DNA of 64,000 nt from JALZVT01 sp039029135 (lineage in GTDB: Bacteria > Pseudomonadota > Gammaproteobacteria > Pseudomonadales > Azotimanducaceae). The stretch is taken from NCBI GenBank assembly GCA_039029135.1, contig JBCCGT010000004.1, forward strand, positions 62,001 through 126,000, in the 5' to 3' direction. A program made the translations under genes and the position numbers. Shown here one piece after another: positions 15,294-23,827 of the stretch; positions within the stretch are counted from its first letter, which is position 1; the number at the start of each line of letters is the position of its first letter. The notes below the pieces were generated by a model, which was not told the DNA's origin, made no database searches, and saw only the letters and a list, made by a program, of their open reading frames with translations.

Positions 15294-17093
15294 ATGGATA
15301 TCCGTAGTACACAGGTCAACCTAACCGGGCTGTTAGACGTGCTGGGCGGTGCGCTCTACTCGACGCCCAATGTGGCCGTTCGGGAACTGGTACAGAACGC
15401 GCACGATTCCTGTGTGCGCAGGCGACTGGAGTCTGGCGAACCCTTCGATCCTCGGATAACCGTAAGCGTCAACACTCAGCTCAACCAGTTGATCATCGAA
15501 GACGCTGGGGCTGGGCTGACGGAACAGGAAGTTGAGGAGTATCTGGCGACGGTAGGCGTGGGGTATACGCGCCGAATCAGACAAACAACGGATTCCCAAG
15601 AGTTGATTGGCCGCTTCGGGCTGGGTTTTCTCAGCGCGTTCTTTGTAGCGGATCAGGTTGAGGTCTGGACCTGTTCCTATCAACAGCCCGATAGCGCCTG
15701 CCGCTATATCAGCAAGGGCGGAGAGCGCTACCAGCTCCGTAAAGCCGCCGATCGAGCCGTTGGAACCAGCGTATTGCTGCAGCTTAGGCCTGACTTCGAG
15801 CGACTGGCAGATTCGGCCTATGTGTATGGGCTCCTCTCCAAGTACTGCGCACTGCTCGATGTTCCGGTATGGATGGGCGACGCCCCCATCAACGATCTAT
15901 CACCGCCCTGGCGGGAATCAGTAGAGCCTGACTCTCCGCGGTACCGGCGCCTTGCCGGGCAGCTCGTGCAGAAATTCGAGCAGAATTTCGATGCGCTTTG
16001 CACCTTTCCCATTACGTCAGAGAACGGGACAAGCGATGTAAGGGGGTTACTTTGGATTCAGGACGCCGGTACATACGGCACGAGTGACAATCGAAATCTG
16101 TCGGTGTTTGTCCGAGGCATGCTTGTTTGCGATGACGAGCCAGCGTTGCTGCCTGGTTGGGCCGGCTGGTTGGGTGGCGTCATTGAGTCCAGTGCGCTGT
16201 CGCCGACCGCTAGCCGAGAAAGCCTCGTTCGCGATGCGACCTACAAGGCTGTCGAAGAGCACATTCACAGCGCTTTGCTGGAGGGGCTGGCAAAGCAGCC
16301 GTCCGTCGATCGCGATGTGTGGCGTCGGGTGCTGAGTAGGCATAACGAGGCGCTGCTGGGCGCCGCTCTAACAGAGCCGAAGCTGTTCGACCTGCTTTGT
16401 GATGAACTGAAACTGCCCACCACCGAAGGTGATCTGACCGTGCCCGCGATTATGGGGCGCAGCGACAATAGGCTTTTCGTGAGCAGCTCAGACCAGCGCG
16501 GTCCGGAGGAAATCGTCTTTCGCGCGCTGAGGAAGCCAATCATACTCGGCTATCGCTACGCGGCGCTGTCATTTGCATCCCGGTATGGCGACGTCCGCGA
16601 AGTGGCGGTCGCACAGCTCGGAACCGAAGATGGCAATCAGCATCTGTTCGGCCCGGACGATCTCGATCTTGACCAACGCGCGCTGCTAATCGATCTGTTT
16701 AGCGATGCAGAACACGACGCCGAGGTCGTCGCTTTCGAACCGCGTGACCTTCCCGTATTGTCGATGGTGGACCGCGCTGCCTTGGTCAAGCGCCGAATCG
16801 AATCAGAGTCGGCTTCGCAACGGATAGGTAGTGCTGCGCTAGGGCTGGCGCGATTGCATACCAACAAGCAAGAGTCGGGTCGCATCCACAAGCGCTACAT
16901 CAACGCCAGATCTCCCCTGATTCAAAGCACCTTGGCGCATTCCGGTGAGGCGCGTAAACACCTCGCAACGCTACTCGTCTCTTTTTCGATCGCGACTGGG
17001 TCGCCCGATGGCGCCGATGAAGAGTTTCGACTTGACGAACATCTTCGCCATTTCAGTGATGCGCTGTTGGCCTTGCTGCCGCCGCAGGAGTGA
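15294..17093 (+). CDS. HSP90-like GHKL ATPase (HtpG paralogue)
   Basis: A 599-residue protein with an HSP90-type N-domain: ELVQNAHDS (Glu31, Asn35), IEDAGAGLTEQEV (Asp70, Gly72, Gly74) and the lid/G2 motif LIGRFGLGFLSAFF (106-116). The middle domain is also recognisable: VRGMLVCDDEPALLPGW and a catalytic-loop segment SPTASRESL with Arg308, matching SREIL of HtpG. The C-terminal third is divergent. It lacks the eukaryotic MEEVD tail. This is a paralogue of HtpG, not the housekeeping gene. It starts a three-gene operon with a TPR-like protein and a small acidic protein; GC content is lower than the surroundings. Alternatives are a MutL- or MORC-like GHKL protein, but the HSP90 middle domain argues against them. 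Confidence 0.8.
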   Translation: MDIRSTQVNLTGLLDVLGGALYSTPNVAVRELVQNAHDSCVRRRLESGEPFDPRITVSVNTQLNQLIIEDAGAGLTEQEVEEYLATVGVGYTRRIRQTTDSQELIGRFGLGFLSAFFVADQVEVWTCSYQQPDSACRYISKGGERYQLRKAADRAVGTSVLLQLRPDFERLADSAYVYGLLSKYCALLDVPVWMGDAPINDLSPPWRESVEPDSPRYRRLAGQLVQKFEQNFDALCTFPITSENGTSDVRGLLWIQDAGTYGTSDNRNLSVFVRGMLVCDDEPALLPGWAGWLGGVIESSALSPTASRESLVRDATYKAVEEHIHSALLEGLAKQPSVDRDVWRRVLSRHNEALLGAALTEPKLFDLLCDELKLPTTEGDLTVPAIMGRSDNRLFVSSSDQRGPEEIVFRALRKPIILGYRYAALSFASRYGDVREVAVAQLGTEDGNQHLFGPDDLDLDQRALLIDLFSDAEHDAEVVAFEPRDLPVLSMVDRAALVKRRIESESASQRIGSAALGLARLHTNKQESGRIHKRYINARSPLIQSTLAHSGEARKHLATLLVSFSIATGSPDGADEEFRLDEHLRHFSDALLALLPPQE

Positions 17094-17123
17094 GCTGAAC
17101 CGGATTCAGGGGAGATCAGCTAA

Positions 17124-19130
17124 GTGAACATCTGGAACTGGGTAGACGCCACCCACACCGAGCTAGTTGACGGAGAGTCGCGCCTGGCGAGCATGCTGTA
17201 CGACATTCCGCACTACACTTGCAACAACGAACACGAGCGAACGGAAGCGTTGTTGCCTGAAGCGATCGCCTCCGCGCGTAGACTCGAGCTTCCCTGGGTC
17301 GAACTGTTTTTTCGTCATTGGCGCCTGCAGTCTCGGGTGCTGCATCGCTCCGAGGCAAAGCAGAATCTGTTGGAGGCGGTCGAGCTTCTCGATTTCGCCC
17401 ACCAGTCCGACACCGAAGACTGTCCACAGTCCATCTGCGTGGTGCAGGATCTCGCCATTTGCTACGCCCTGACAGACGGCCCGGGTTACGCTGAGGAGCG
17501 GCTGGATGTGGCAGCGGAGGCGCTCAGTAAGATCACACCAGACTGGTCGTGCTTCGTCTGTATCACAACCGAGCTCGTCAACGCTCTGCTCGATCAGGGA
17601 AACTACTCCGAAGCGCTCGAAGAGCTGCAAAGGGCGCAACATAGACTGCGAAAAACCGAAGGCAAGCTAAAGCTGCAGGCGGCGCGCGCGCTGCTTGCGC
17701 TGGGCGATCCTGAAGCTGCCTTTCGCGAGGTCGAATCGGCCGGTGACAACCCCGGCGCCGGGGACGACTACGTTGAAGAAAAGGCCCTGCACAGGGCCTG
17801 GTGCCTCGCTGCCTTGGGACGATCGAGAGAAGCGGAAGCTGAGTTGCCAGATCTTAAGACCGTGCTCAAGACGGCAGCTCACTACATCTACTGGCTGGAA
17901 ACCGCTGAACTGTTGGTGGCAGCCGAGCACTGGCGGAATGACTTTGAACTAAACGAAACTGTCTCAAAGATGGCTGAAACGCTCGAGCAGTTCGGCTGCT
18001 ATCGGCGCGCCTTTCGCTTTCGTTGCGCTCAGGCAAGATTTGCCCTGGATCGGTCTCGTCCAGCGATCGCTCGACTGGCTTGGGAGCGCTTGGCAACGCT
18101 CGTAGACAACCTCGCAAAGCCCCTGGATGCTCCTGACATCAGGCTGCGCTTGCGGGAGCAAATTGAGTCGCAACCAGAGCCGGCGCCCTTGCCCGATGCC
18201 GATACGCCGGAGCAGCTCGCCAAAATCGTCGACGACCTCTACGACGCTGAGGAATACGAGTTAGTCCTAGAGCACTACACCCGGGCTGCGCAGCAGTGGC
18301 GAAGCGATTTCTGCGTTCAGACGGGATTGGCGCGTGCGCTTGAAGTTAATGGCTGGTCTGCGGAGGCGCTGAGTGTTGCGTTTGAGTGTAAGGATCGTTT
18401 TCCGGACAACGAGCAAGCACTGCTGCGTTGGGGTTTTCTGCTCCTGGATAACGATCTTTCGGATGAGCTGCTCGCAGCGTACTCGAATCGATCGCAGGAC
18501 CATCCACACCTCGAGGTGGGGTGGCACTGGTTGGCAGCGCATGCGTATCGCAGGAACCAAGCGTTGGACGCCTGTGTTCAAGCTCTAACCCAAGTGCTTG
18601 AAGGCAACAGCGACGCCCGCAATGCGCGGATCATGCGTGCGCAGTTGCACAAAGAGGCGCAGAGACTCGAAGCGGCGCTCGATGATCTGAACTATGTCGA
18701 CGGGATCGACAGGGAGAGGCCTGCGAGTGCAGTCGAAGCGGCAGCGAAAGACAGCCTTCTTTGGGAGCGGCTGGAGCTGAGCTGTCGGCTCAAGCGCTGG
18801 CGCGCAGCCAGAGAGATCGCCAACGAACTCGAGTTTGAGCTTGCAGACGCCGATCCAGACTCACCCATCGAAGAAGCCTGGGAAGAATGCTGGATTCGGA
18901 TCACAGATCCGCACGAAAATGAGAGGTTCGTGTTGGCCCAGCGCACGGGGCCCGTAACGGCTCGCTTGGTTCAGATCCCGCCGCCCCACCATGTGCGGCG
19001 CCTTCACGACGTCGTTTTTTTCGATCCTAGGCCGCTAAACGATGTTCGTTTAGAGGAAACGGAGGGTAGTGCGAACGAACATCAACGCTCTGAATACGCC
19101 TTCGTTGATTTGCTTAGCGCCGGGGAGTGA
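17124..19130 (+). CDS. Large TPR-like helical repeat protein, operon partner of the HSP90-like ATPase
   Basis: A 668-residue, acidic, almost wholly helical protein with repeated 34-residue-like helical hairpins: for example ALLDQGNYSEALEELQRAQ (about 153-171), ARALLALGDPEAAFREVE, LVLEHYTRAAQQWRSDF, and HWLAAHAYRRNQALDACVQA (about 470-489). No signal peptide or transmembrane segment. No catalytic motif is visible, so it is probably a scaffold or co-chaperone. It starts at GTG 17124 with GGGGAG nine bases upstream, 30 bases after the HSP90-like gene. In eukaryotes TPR proteins are the main HSP90 partners; here the pairing is by operon, so function is inferred. The TPR assignment is by pattern only. 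Confidence 0.7.
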   Translation: MNIWNWVDATHTELVDGESRLASMLYDIPHYTCNNEHERTEALLPEAIASARRLELPWVELFFRHWRLQSRVLHRSEAKQNLLEAVELLDFAHQSDTEDCPQSICVVQDLAICYALTDGPGYAEERLDVAAEALSKITPDWSCFVCITTELVNALLDQGNYSEALEELQRAQHRLRKTEGKLKLQAARALLALGDPEAAFREVESAGDNPGAGDDYVEEKALHRAWCLAALGRSREAEAELPDLKTVLKTAAHYIYWLETAELLVAAEHWRNDFELNETVSKMAETLEQFGCYRRAFRFRCAQARFALDRSRPAIARLAWERLATLVDNLAKPLDAPDIRLRLREQIESQPEPAPLPDADTPEQLAKIVDDLYDAEEYELVLEHYTRAAQQWRSDFCVQTGLARALEVNGWSAEALSVAFECKDRFPDNEQALLRWGFLLLDNDLSDELLAAYSNRSQDHPHLEVGWHWLAAHAYRRNQALDACVQALTQVLEGNSDARNARIMRAQLHKEAQRLEAALDDLNYVDGIDRERPASAVEAAAKDSLLWERLELSCRLKRWRAAREIANELEFELADADPDSPIEEAWEECWIRITDPHENERFVLAQRTGPVTARLVQIPPPHHVRRLHDVVFFDPRPLNDVRLEETEGSANEHQRSEYAFVDLLSAGE

Positions 19131-19142
19131 AGCACCTACGAG

Positions 19143-19484
19143 TTGGATGGCGTGCATCCAGGAGAGCAGACGCTTGAGCTGCTGAAATCGGAACTTGGAG
19201 CGCTCGACAGCATCTTGTCGATTCGCAGTGACAGCGGGTACACCCTGATCCTCGAGGGGGACGACGCGGAAAACGATGAGGGTGAGACTAGCAAGTCAGC
19301 CGTCTATGCCTATTTGGCTATTCCCGATGCTGTGGCTGTCGATCGTGTGGCGGACGTACTCGAAACCGTATTGCGAGACGCTCAGCAGCCATTGGTATGG
19401 ACCACGCTCGCCATCGCGGCAGGCAGGCAGGATCTGGCAGAACATCAGGCGCAACTCGCCGAGCGCTATGGGCTAGACGCCTGA
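19143..19484 (+). CDS. 113-residue acidic protein, third gene of the HSP90-like operon
   Basis: The reading frame begins at TTG 19143, 12 bases after the TPR gene stop, with GTG 19152 as an alternative. The protein is acidic, with EGDDAENDEGE in the first half, a segment YAYLAIPDAVAVDRVADVLETVL that looks like a beta-alpha unit, and a C-terminal helix. I do not recognise a family. Its position makes it the likely third component of the chaperone-like complex. The weak start and short length lower confidence, but the codon pattern is like that of its neighbours. Confidence 0.55.
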   Translation: MDGVHPGEQTLELLKSELGALDSILSIRSDSGYTLILEGDDAENDEGETSKSAVYAYLAIPDAVAVDRVADVLETVLRDAQQPLVWTTLAIAAGRQDLAEHQAQLAERYGLDA

Positions 19485-19701
19485 AATTTGAATTCACGTC
19501 GCTACTCATTTCTCCACGGGTCAAACGTGTGAGTTTCCGGGCCAACAGGTCATTGGTTTGCGTCAGAAGTTCCCTGCTGTCATGGTCGGTGCCCGACCCG
19601 ACAGGCGGTGTCAGATTCGCGGCAAGCGGACGCTCGCGCTGTTGAAGCCACAACGTCTCAGTTCGACCCAATGCTGCCGTTTGACATCTGGTGACAAATT
19701 G

Positions 19702-19718
19702 ACGAGATTCCATCTCGT
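19702..19718 (+). promoter_or_regulatory. Inverted repeat upstream of the TlpA-like gene
   Basis: ACGAGAT-TCC-ATCTCGT is a perfect seven-base inverted repeat 21 bases before the ATG at 19740. TTGACA at 19681-19686 resembles a -35 box, but no good -10 sits at 17 bases from it. The repeat could be an operator or a small hairpin in the leader. The remaining 200 bases of this gap (19485-19700) hold no gene I can support. Confidence 0.4.
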
Positions 19719-19739
19719 TTATGCGCGTGGTTTATCATC

Positions 19740-20279
19740 ATGCTAAAAATATTCGGGACTGCTTTGTTACTTCTGATAGTGATCGTCAGCGGCTACTTAC
19801 TGTATTCACCTTACTCGGTGCAGGACAGCGGGGTACTACTTTATGATCATCTCACTAGACCAGAAAGTGAAGTCAACTTCAGCCTGTTAACAAAGTCAGA
19901 TGTATCTGCGGAAGATTTAAACGACAAAATAGTTATTTTGGATTTTTGGGCTTCCTGGTGTATCCCTTGTCGAAAGCAATTCGCTCTGTTCCAGGAGTTA
20001 CATGTGGATTACTCCGGTAAAGATGTGATGATCCTCGCGGTGAACGTTAAGGACGAAAAGGAGAAAGCACAGGCGTTCCTCGAAGGTGCAGCCGTTTCCT
20101 TCCCGATTGCATGGGACGAAGAATCGCTGCTCAACGACAGCCTGTCGGTTAGTGTTTACCCCACAACATTCTTGTTAGATCGTAATCACCAGATTGTTTC
20201 CAAATACTCGGGTTTCGGCACTGTATCAGGGAATCACGAACGGCTAGTGGAAGACCTGTTATCCATGGTTGAAGGTTGA
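19740..20279 (+). CDS. TlpA-like membrane-anchored thioredoxin-fold protein
   Basis: A 179-residue protein with one N-terminal hydrophobic anchor (about residues 3-22), then a thioredoxin fold with FWASWCIPC (Cys74 and Cys77) and the cis-proline at YPTTF (Pro141). It is a periplasm-facing thiol-disulfide reductase of the TlpA/ResA group, used for example in cytochrome c maturation or envelope redox repair. The gene is clearly AT-richer than its surroundings: the 60-base blocks at 19741 and 19921 contain 25 and 23 G+C, against 47 of 60 at 5221. This points to recent transfer. No cytochrome biogenesis gene is nearby. Confidence 0.85.
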   Translation: MLKIFGTALLLLIVIVSGYLLYSPYSVQDSGVLLYDHLTRPESEVNFSLLTKSDVSAEDLNDKIVILDFWASWCIPCRKQFALFQELHVDYSGKDVMILAVNVKDEKEKAQAFLEGAAVSFPIAWDEESLLNDSLSVSVYPTTFLLDRNHQIVSKYSGFGTVSGNHERLVEDLLSMVEG

Positions 20280-20283
20280 TTCA

Positions 20284-20406
20284 GGACGACTCTTGTTGGC
20301 CGATGTCGGCCGTACAGAGCCTCGGGAATGCACGCTTTTCAATGTCCGCTTTGAGCTGGAGACATTGGGCAAATCTGACAGTGGCTGGCAGATCAAGTTT
20401 GAATGA
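20284..20406 (+). pseudogene. Possible C-terminal gene remnant
   Basis: Directly after the TlpA-like gene an open frame with protein-like composition ends at TGA 20404-20406. Its last residues read NVRFELETLGKSDSGWQIKFE, in two natural-looking strands. It has no start codon or ribosome binding site that would make a full gene. It may be the 3' end of a gene truncated when the island formed. The evidence is only the plausible residue pattern, so this is a weak call. Downstream to 20470 I see only AT-rich sequence with short T and A runs. Confidence 0.25.
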
Positions 20407-20470
20407 CTACTGCTAGCCGCCAGTGAAGACTGCTTTTTTCCTGCCACAAAGGCTGCTGTTAAAAAATTAG

Positions 20471-20572
20471 CCTGCTTCCACAGTCTCTTTATTCTAGCTC
20501 CTGCTTCCGCAGACTCTTTACTCCAGCGCCTGCTTCCGCAGACTCTTTACTCCAACGCCTGCTTCCGCAGGC
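20471..20572. repeat. 29-base tandem repeat at the 3' end of the SDR gene
   Basis: Units start at 20471, 20500 and 20529 (29 bases each), followed by a partial fourth from 20558 that forms the end of the SDR coding region. Units begin CCTGCTTCCRCAG and contain the reverse complement of the codons for LRKQALE and its stop. Unit 1 differs at several positions; units 2 and 3 are nearly identical. The partial copy completes a hairpin GCCTGC-TTCC-GCAGGC (20557-20572). The array probably arose by slippage duplication of the gene end. Confidence 0.8.
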
Positions 20573-21311
20573 GGCGCATCCCGTGCAGCCAGCGGTCGAC
20601 GTCGTCGCCCTTGCGACGGACATACTCTTCGACCTCGGGGTGGGGTAGCACGTGGAAGCGCTCCTCGCGCAGCGCGTCGATCACGGTGGCGGCGAGCTGC
20701 TCCGGTTCGATGATGCCGTCTGTCTGGCCGTCGCCCAGGCTCCGCGGGGCCATCGCCGTGTTGACGCCCTGCGGGCACAGCACCGATACGCGTATGCCCT
20801 CGTCCCCGTGGGTGATGGCGAGAAACTCCGCCAGCTTGACGGCCGCGGCCTTGGTAACCGTGTAGGGGCCGGAGCCGATGGCGGCCAGCAGGCCGGCCGC
20901 CGACGCGGTGTTCAGCAGATAACCCTCGCCGCGTTCCAGCATGTCGGGCAGGACGGCTCGCGCGGCGTACAGATGGGACATGACGTGCAGATCCCACTGC
21001 TGCTGCCAGACGTCATTGGCCGCGTCGGTGAGCACGCCCGCGCCGCCGGCACCCGCGTTGGAGCAGAATAGATCGATTTGTCCGAAGCGCTCTTTGGTTG
21101 CCGAGACCAGTGCCTGTATGTCTTCTTCGCGCGTGACGTCGCAGGCCATGCCGACGCACCCGATGTCCTCTGTTGCGGCTTGCACGGCCGCCGCGTGTAG
21201 ATCCGCCAGCATTACCCCCCGCGCGCCTTGCGCCAGAAAAGCCCGCGCCATAGCCATACCGATGCCACCGCTGCCGCCCGTGATCACGGCGACCTTGTCC
21301 TGCAGTTCCAT
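20547..21311 (-). CDS. SDR-family oxidoreductase
   Basis: A 254-residue classical short-chain dehydrogenase: the nucleotide-binding TGGSGGIG (11-18), the CSNAGAGG segment (NAG, about 84-90) and the catalytic Ser137, Tyr150 and Lys154 in GPYTVTKAA. Asp at the end of beta-2 (LADL) suggests NAD rather than NADP. It would reduce or oxidise an alcohol/ketone of unknown identity. The 3' end (LRKQALE-stop) has been duplicated downstream as a 29-base tandem repeat; a frame-shifted read-through would still end in LRKQALE. It is not part of an obvious operon. Confidence 0.92.
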   Translation of the reverse strand: MELQDKVAVITGGSGGIGMAMARAFLAQGARGVMLADLHAAAVQAATEDIGCVGMACDVTREEDIQALVSATKERFGQIDLFCSNAGAGGAGVLTDAANDVWQQQWDLHVMSHLYAARAVLPDMLERGEGYLLNTASAAGLLAAIGSGPYTVTKAAAVKLAEFLAITHGDEGIRVSVLCPQGVNTAMAPRSLGDGQTDGIIEPEQLAATVIDALREERFHVLPHPEVEEYVRRKGDDVDRWLHGMRRLRKQALE

Positions 21312-21569
21312 GTGTTCCTCTCCCCGTCTGTCTGATACTCATCCACGACCCTTCGCGTGACGGCGTACAGCGTCGGCGTGCGGGCGCGATCTCTCCGACC
21401 CTAGCGGGCGCGATCAGGCGATACAAGGCGCGCGAGCCGAGGCTGAGCGCAGCGCGTGCGCTTGCCGCGCCCGACTTGTGCCGACGAGCAGCGCGGCCCG
21501 CGCTTCACAGAAGGTTCACCGCGCTCCTGCGAGCGTCGGCCGTAAGCAATCACGCGATGCGCTTTGCCC

Positions 21570-22199
21570 ATGATCACGCAGCTACCGGTCTCAGCACCCC
21601 GACTGACGGTCGCCCAACGCTTCCCCGAAGCCCAGCACCAAAACAGCCCGCTCGCGGCCATCGCGGCGCTCGCACTCGCCTGTGTCCTCGTCGCCGCCGG
21701 CTGCGCCAGCGCGCCGCCGCTGCGCACCGCGGAGTACGTCGATCTCGAGCGCTTCGCCGGCGATTGGTTCGTGATCGCGACCATACCGACCCCTTTCGAG
21801 CGCAACGCCTATCGCGCCGTCGAGTCCTACAGCCCGCCCGCCGACGGTCGTATCGACACGACCTTCAGCTTCAATCGCGGTGGCTTCGACGGCGAGCGCA
21901 AGACCTATCGGCCGACCGCCTTCGTTCGCGGCGATGGCAGCAACGCCGTCTGGGGAATGCAGTTCATCTGGCCGTTCAAGGCGGAATATCGGATCGTCCA
22001 CGTCGACAGCGCGTATCAGGTCACCGTCATCGGTCGCAGCAAGCGCGACTACGCGTGGATCATGGCCCGGGACGCGGTGCTGACACCGGCGGCTTACGCC
22101 GAGCTGGTCGGCATCCTGCGCGACGAGGGCTACGACGTCGACAAGCTGCGGCGCGTACCCCAGGTGCCCGATCAGCGGGCGCCAGTAGCAGCCGGTTGA
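21570..22199 (+). CDS. Lipocalin lipoprotein (Blc-like)
   Basis: A 209-residue protein with a signal and lipobox ending in Cys (VAAGC, residue about 45) and a lipocalin barrel: the GDWFVIATIPTPFER segment corresponds to the GxW motif, and YAWIMARDAVLTPAAYAELV to the conserved Arg-containing C-terminal strand. Blc-type lipocalins are outer-membrane lipoproteins that bind lysophospholipids or fatty acids and are often stress-induced. The signal peptide is preceded by an unusually long N-region (about 28 residues), so the true start may be further in; no better start codon is visible. Confidence 0.82.
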   Translation: MITQLPVSAPRLTVAQRFPEAQHQNSPLAAIAALALACVLVAAGCASAPPLRTAEYVDLERFAGDWFVIATIPTPFERNAYRAVESYSPPADGRIDTTFSFNRGGFDGERKTYRPTAFVRGDGSNAVWGMQFIWPFKAEYRIVHVDSAYQVTVIGRSKRDYAWIMARDAVLTPAAYAELVGILRDEGYDVDKLRRVPQVPDQRAPVAAG

Positions 22200-22275
22200 C
22201 CTAGAATCCCCCGTTTACGGCGGGCGGACGAGCGCGAACCCCGCCGCCGATCTACCGATTCACCGGGGGAACATC

Positions 22276-23766
22276 ATGACGATGCAGAGCACGCTGCAGG
22301 GCCTGTTGGCGGACGCCACGCTTTTGCGCACGGGCGCGTACATCGACGGTCGCTGGATAGACGCCGACGACGGCGGCCGCCGGGCGGTGACGAACCCAGC
22401 GACCGGCGAGGCGGTTGCCGAGGTCGCACACTGCGGCACCGACGAGACCCGGCGCGCGATTGACGCCGCGGAGCGCGCGCAGGTGGACTGGTGCCAGACG
22501 CCGGCGAAAGAACGCGCCAACGCGCTGCGGCGCATGTTCGATCTGATGCTCGCCCACGCCGACGATCTGGCGGCGATCCTTACCGCAGAGCAGGGCAAAC
22601 CGCTGGCCGAGGCGCGCGGCGAGATTGTCTACGGCGCGAACTTTCTCGAGTGGTTTGCCGAAGAGGCGAAGCGCGTCTACGGCGACACCATTCCCGGACC
22701 GAACCCGAACACGCGCATCGTCACGGTGCGTCAGGGTGTCGGTGTGGTCGGCTGCATCACGCCGTGGAATTTTCCGAACGCCATGCTGACCCGCAAGATC
22801 GGCCCGGCGCTGGCCTCCGGCTGTACTGTGGTCTGCAAGCCGGCGGGCGCGACGCCCTTGTCGGCGCTCGCCATCGCGGAAATCGCGGATCGGGCCGGCG
22901 TGCCGCCGGGCGTGGTGAACGTGCTGGCCGGCCGGACGGACGCTATCGGCGCAGAACTCACCGGTAATCCCAAGGTCCGCAAGCTGACGTTCACCGGCTC
23001 AACCGAGGTCGGCAAGGTGTTGATCGGGGCGTGCGCAGACACGGTCAAACGGGTGTCGATGGAGCTGGGCGGTAACGCGCCGTTTATCGTCTTCGACGAC
23101 GCCGACATCGACGCCGCCGTGCAGGGTGCGCTGACGTCGAAGTATCGCAACGCCGGTCAGACCTGCGTCTGCACCAATCGCTTCCTCGTACAGGACGGGG
23201 TCTTCGACGAGTTCGCCGCGAAGCTCGCCGCCGCCGTTGCGCAGCTCAAGATGGGCAACGGCATGGATGCCGGTGTCGTCGTGGGGCCGCTCATCGACAG
23301 GCAGGCCGCGGATGACGTGCTCGCGATGGTGGACGACGCGGTGGCGCAGGGCGCGGGCGTGGCGCTAGGTGGTTCCCGCGGCGTGCAGGGCGAAGCCTTC
23401 GTCGAGCCCACCATCCTGACCGACGTCACCGCTGACATGCGCGTGTTCGGCGAAGAGATTTTTGGTCCCGTGGCACCGCTCATGCGCTTTCAAGACGAGG
23501 CGGAGGCGATCGAACTCGCCAATCGGACCGAGTTTGGGCTGGCCGCTTATTTTTATTCCCGCGACATCGGTCGCGTCTGGCGCGTCGCGGAGGGCCTGGA
23601 GTACGGCATCGTCGGCATCAACGAAGGCCTCATCTCCAATGAGGCCGCGCCCTTTGGTGGCATGAAAGCGTCCGGCAACGGTCGCGAAGGCTCCAAGTAC
23701 GGACTCGATGAGTACACGGAGATCAAGTACCTGTGTATGGGCGGAATCGATGGTGGCGGGCCCTGA
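22276..23766 (+). CDS. gabD: NAD(P)-dependent succinate-semialdehyde dehydrogenase-like ALDH
   Basis: A 496-residue aldehyde dehydrogenase with all catalytic features: ITPWNFPNAM (Asn166), FTGSTEVGK coenzyme loop (239-247), general base Glu263 in SMELGGNAPF, and nucleophile Cys297 in NAGQTCVCTNR. The CVC pair two residues apart and the overall match point to the GabD subgroup, which oxidises succinate semialdehyde to succinate; glutarate semialdehyde is an alternative. A GGGGGAAC ribosome binding site precedes ATG 22276. It is monocistronic; no gabT neighbour is present. Confidence 0.9.
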   Translation: MTMQSTLQGLLADATLLRTGAYIDGRWIDADDGGRRAVTNPATGEAVAEVAHCGTDETRRAIDAAERAQVDWCQTPAKERANALRRMFDLMLAHADDLAAILTAEQGKPLAEARGEIVYGANFLEWFAEEAKRVYGDTIPGPNPNTRIVTVRQGVGVVGCITPWNFPNAMLTRKIGPALASGCTVVCKPAGATPLSALAIAEIADRAGVPPGVVNVLAGRTDAIGAELTGNPKVRKLTFTGSTEVGKVLIGACADTVKRVSMELGGNAPFIVFDDADIDAAVQGALTSKYRNAGQTCVCTNRFLVQDGVFDEFAAKLAAAVAQLKMGNGMDAGVVVGPLIDRQAADDVLAMVDDAVAQGAGVALGGSRGVQGEAFVEPTILTDVTADMRVFGEEIFGPVAPLMRFQDEAEAIELANRTEFGLAAYFYSRDIGRVWRVAEGLEYGIVGINEGLISNEAAPFGGMKASGNGREGSKYGLDEYTEIKYLCMGGIDGGGP

Positions 23767-23827
23767 ACTGAGCATCGAACGCAGCCTTGAACGGGCGTTA
23801 GTGGGGCCAGGCTTGGCAACCACATCG

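Noticed and set aside
17124..19130. Known anti-phage defence module for the HSP90-like locus
   Set aside because: No nuclease, NTPase of a named defence family, TIR or reverse transcriptase domain is visible, so I do not assign a defence system.
19485..19713. Minus-strand frame starting MESRQFVTRCQTAAL in the gap after the 113-residue gene
   Set aside because: The first 75 residues look less shadow-like than most, but the frame runs on into the antisense of the upstream gene, has no ribosome binding site and matches no family I know. A homology search could rescue it.
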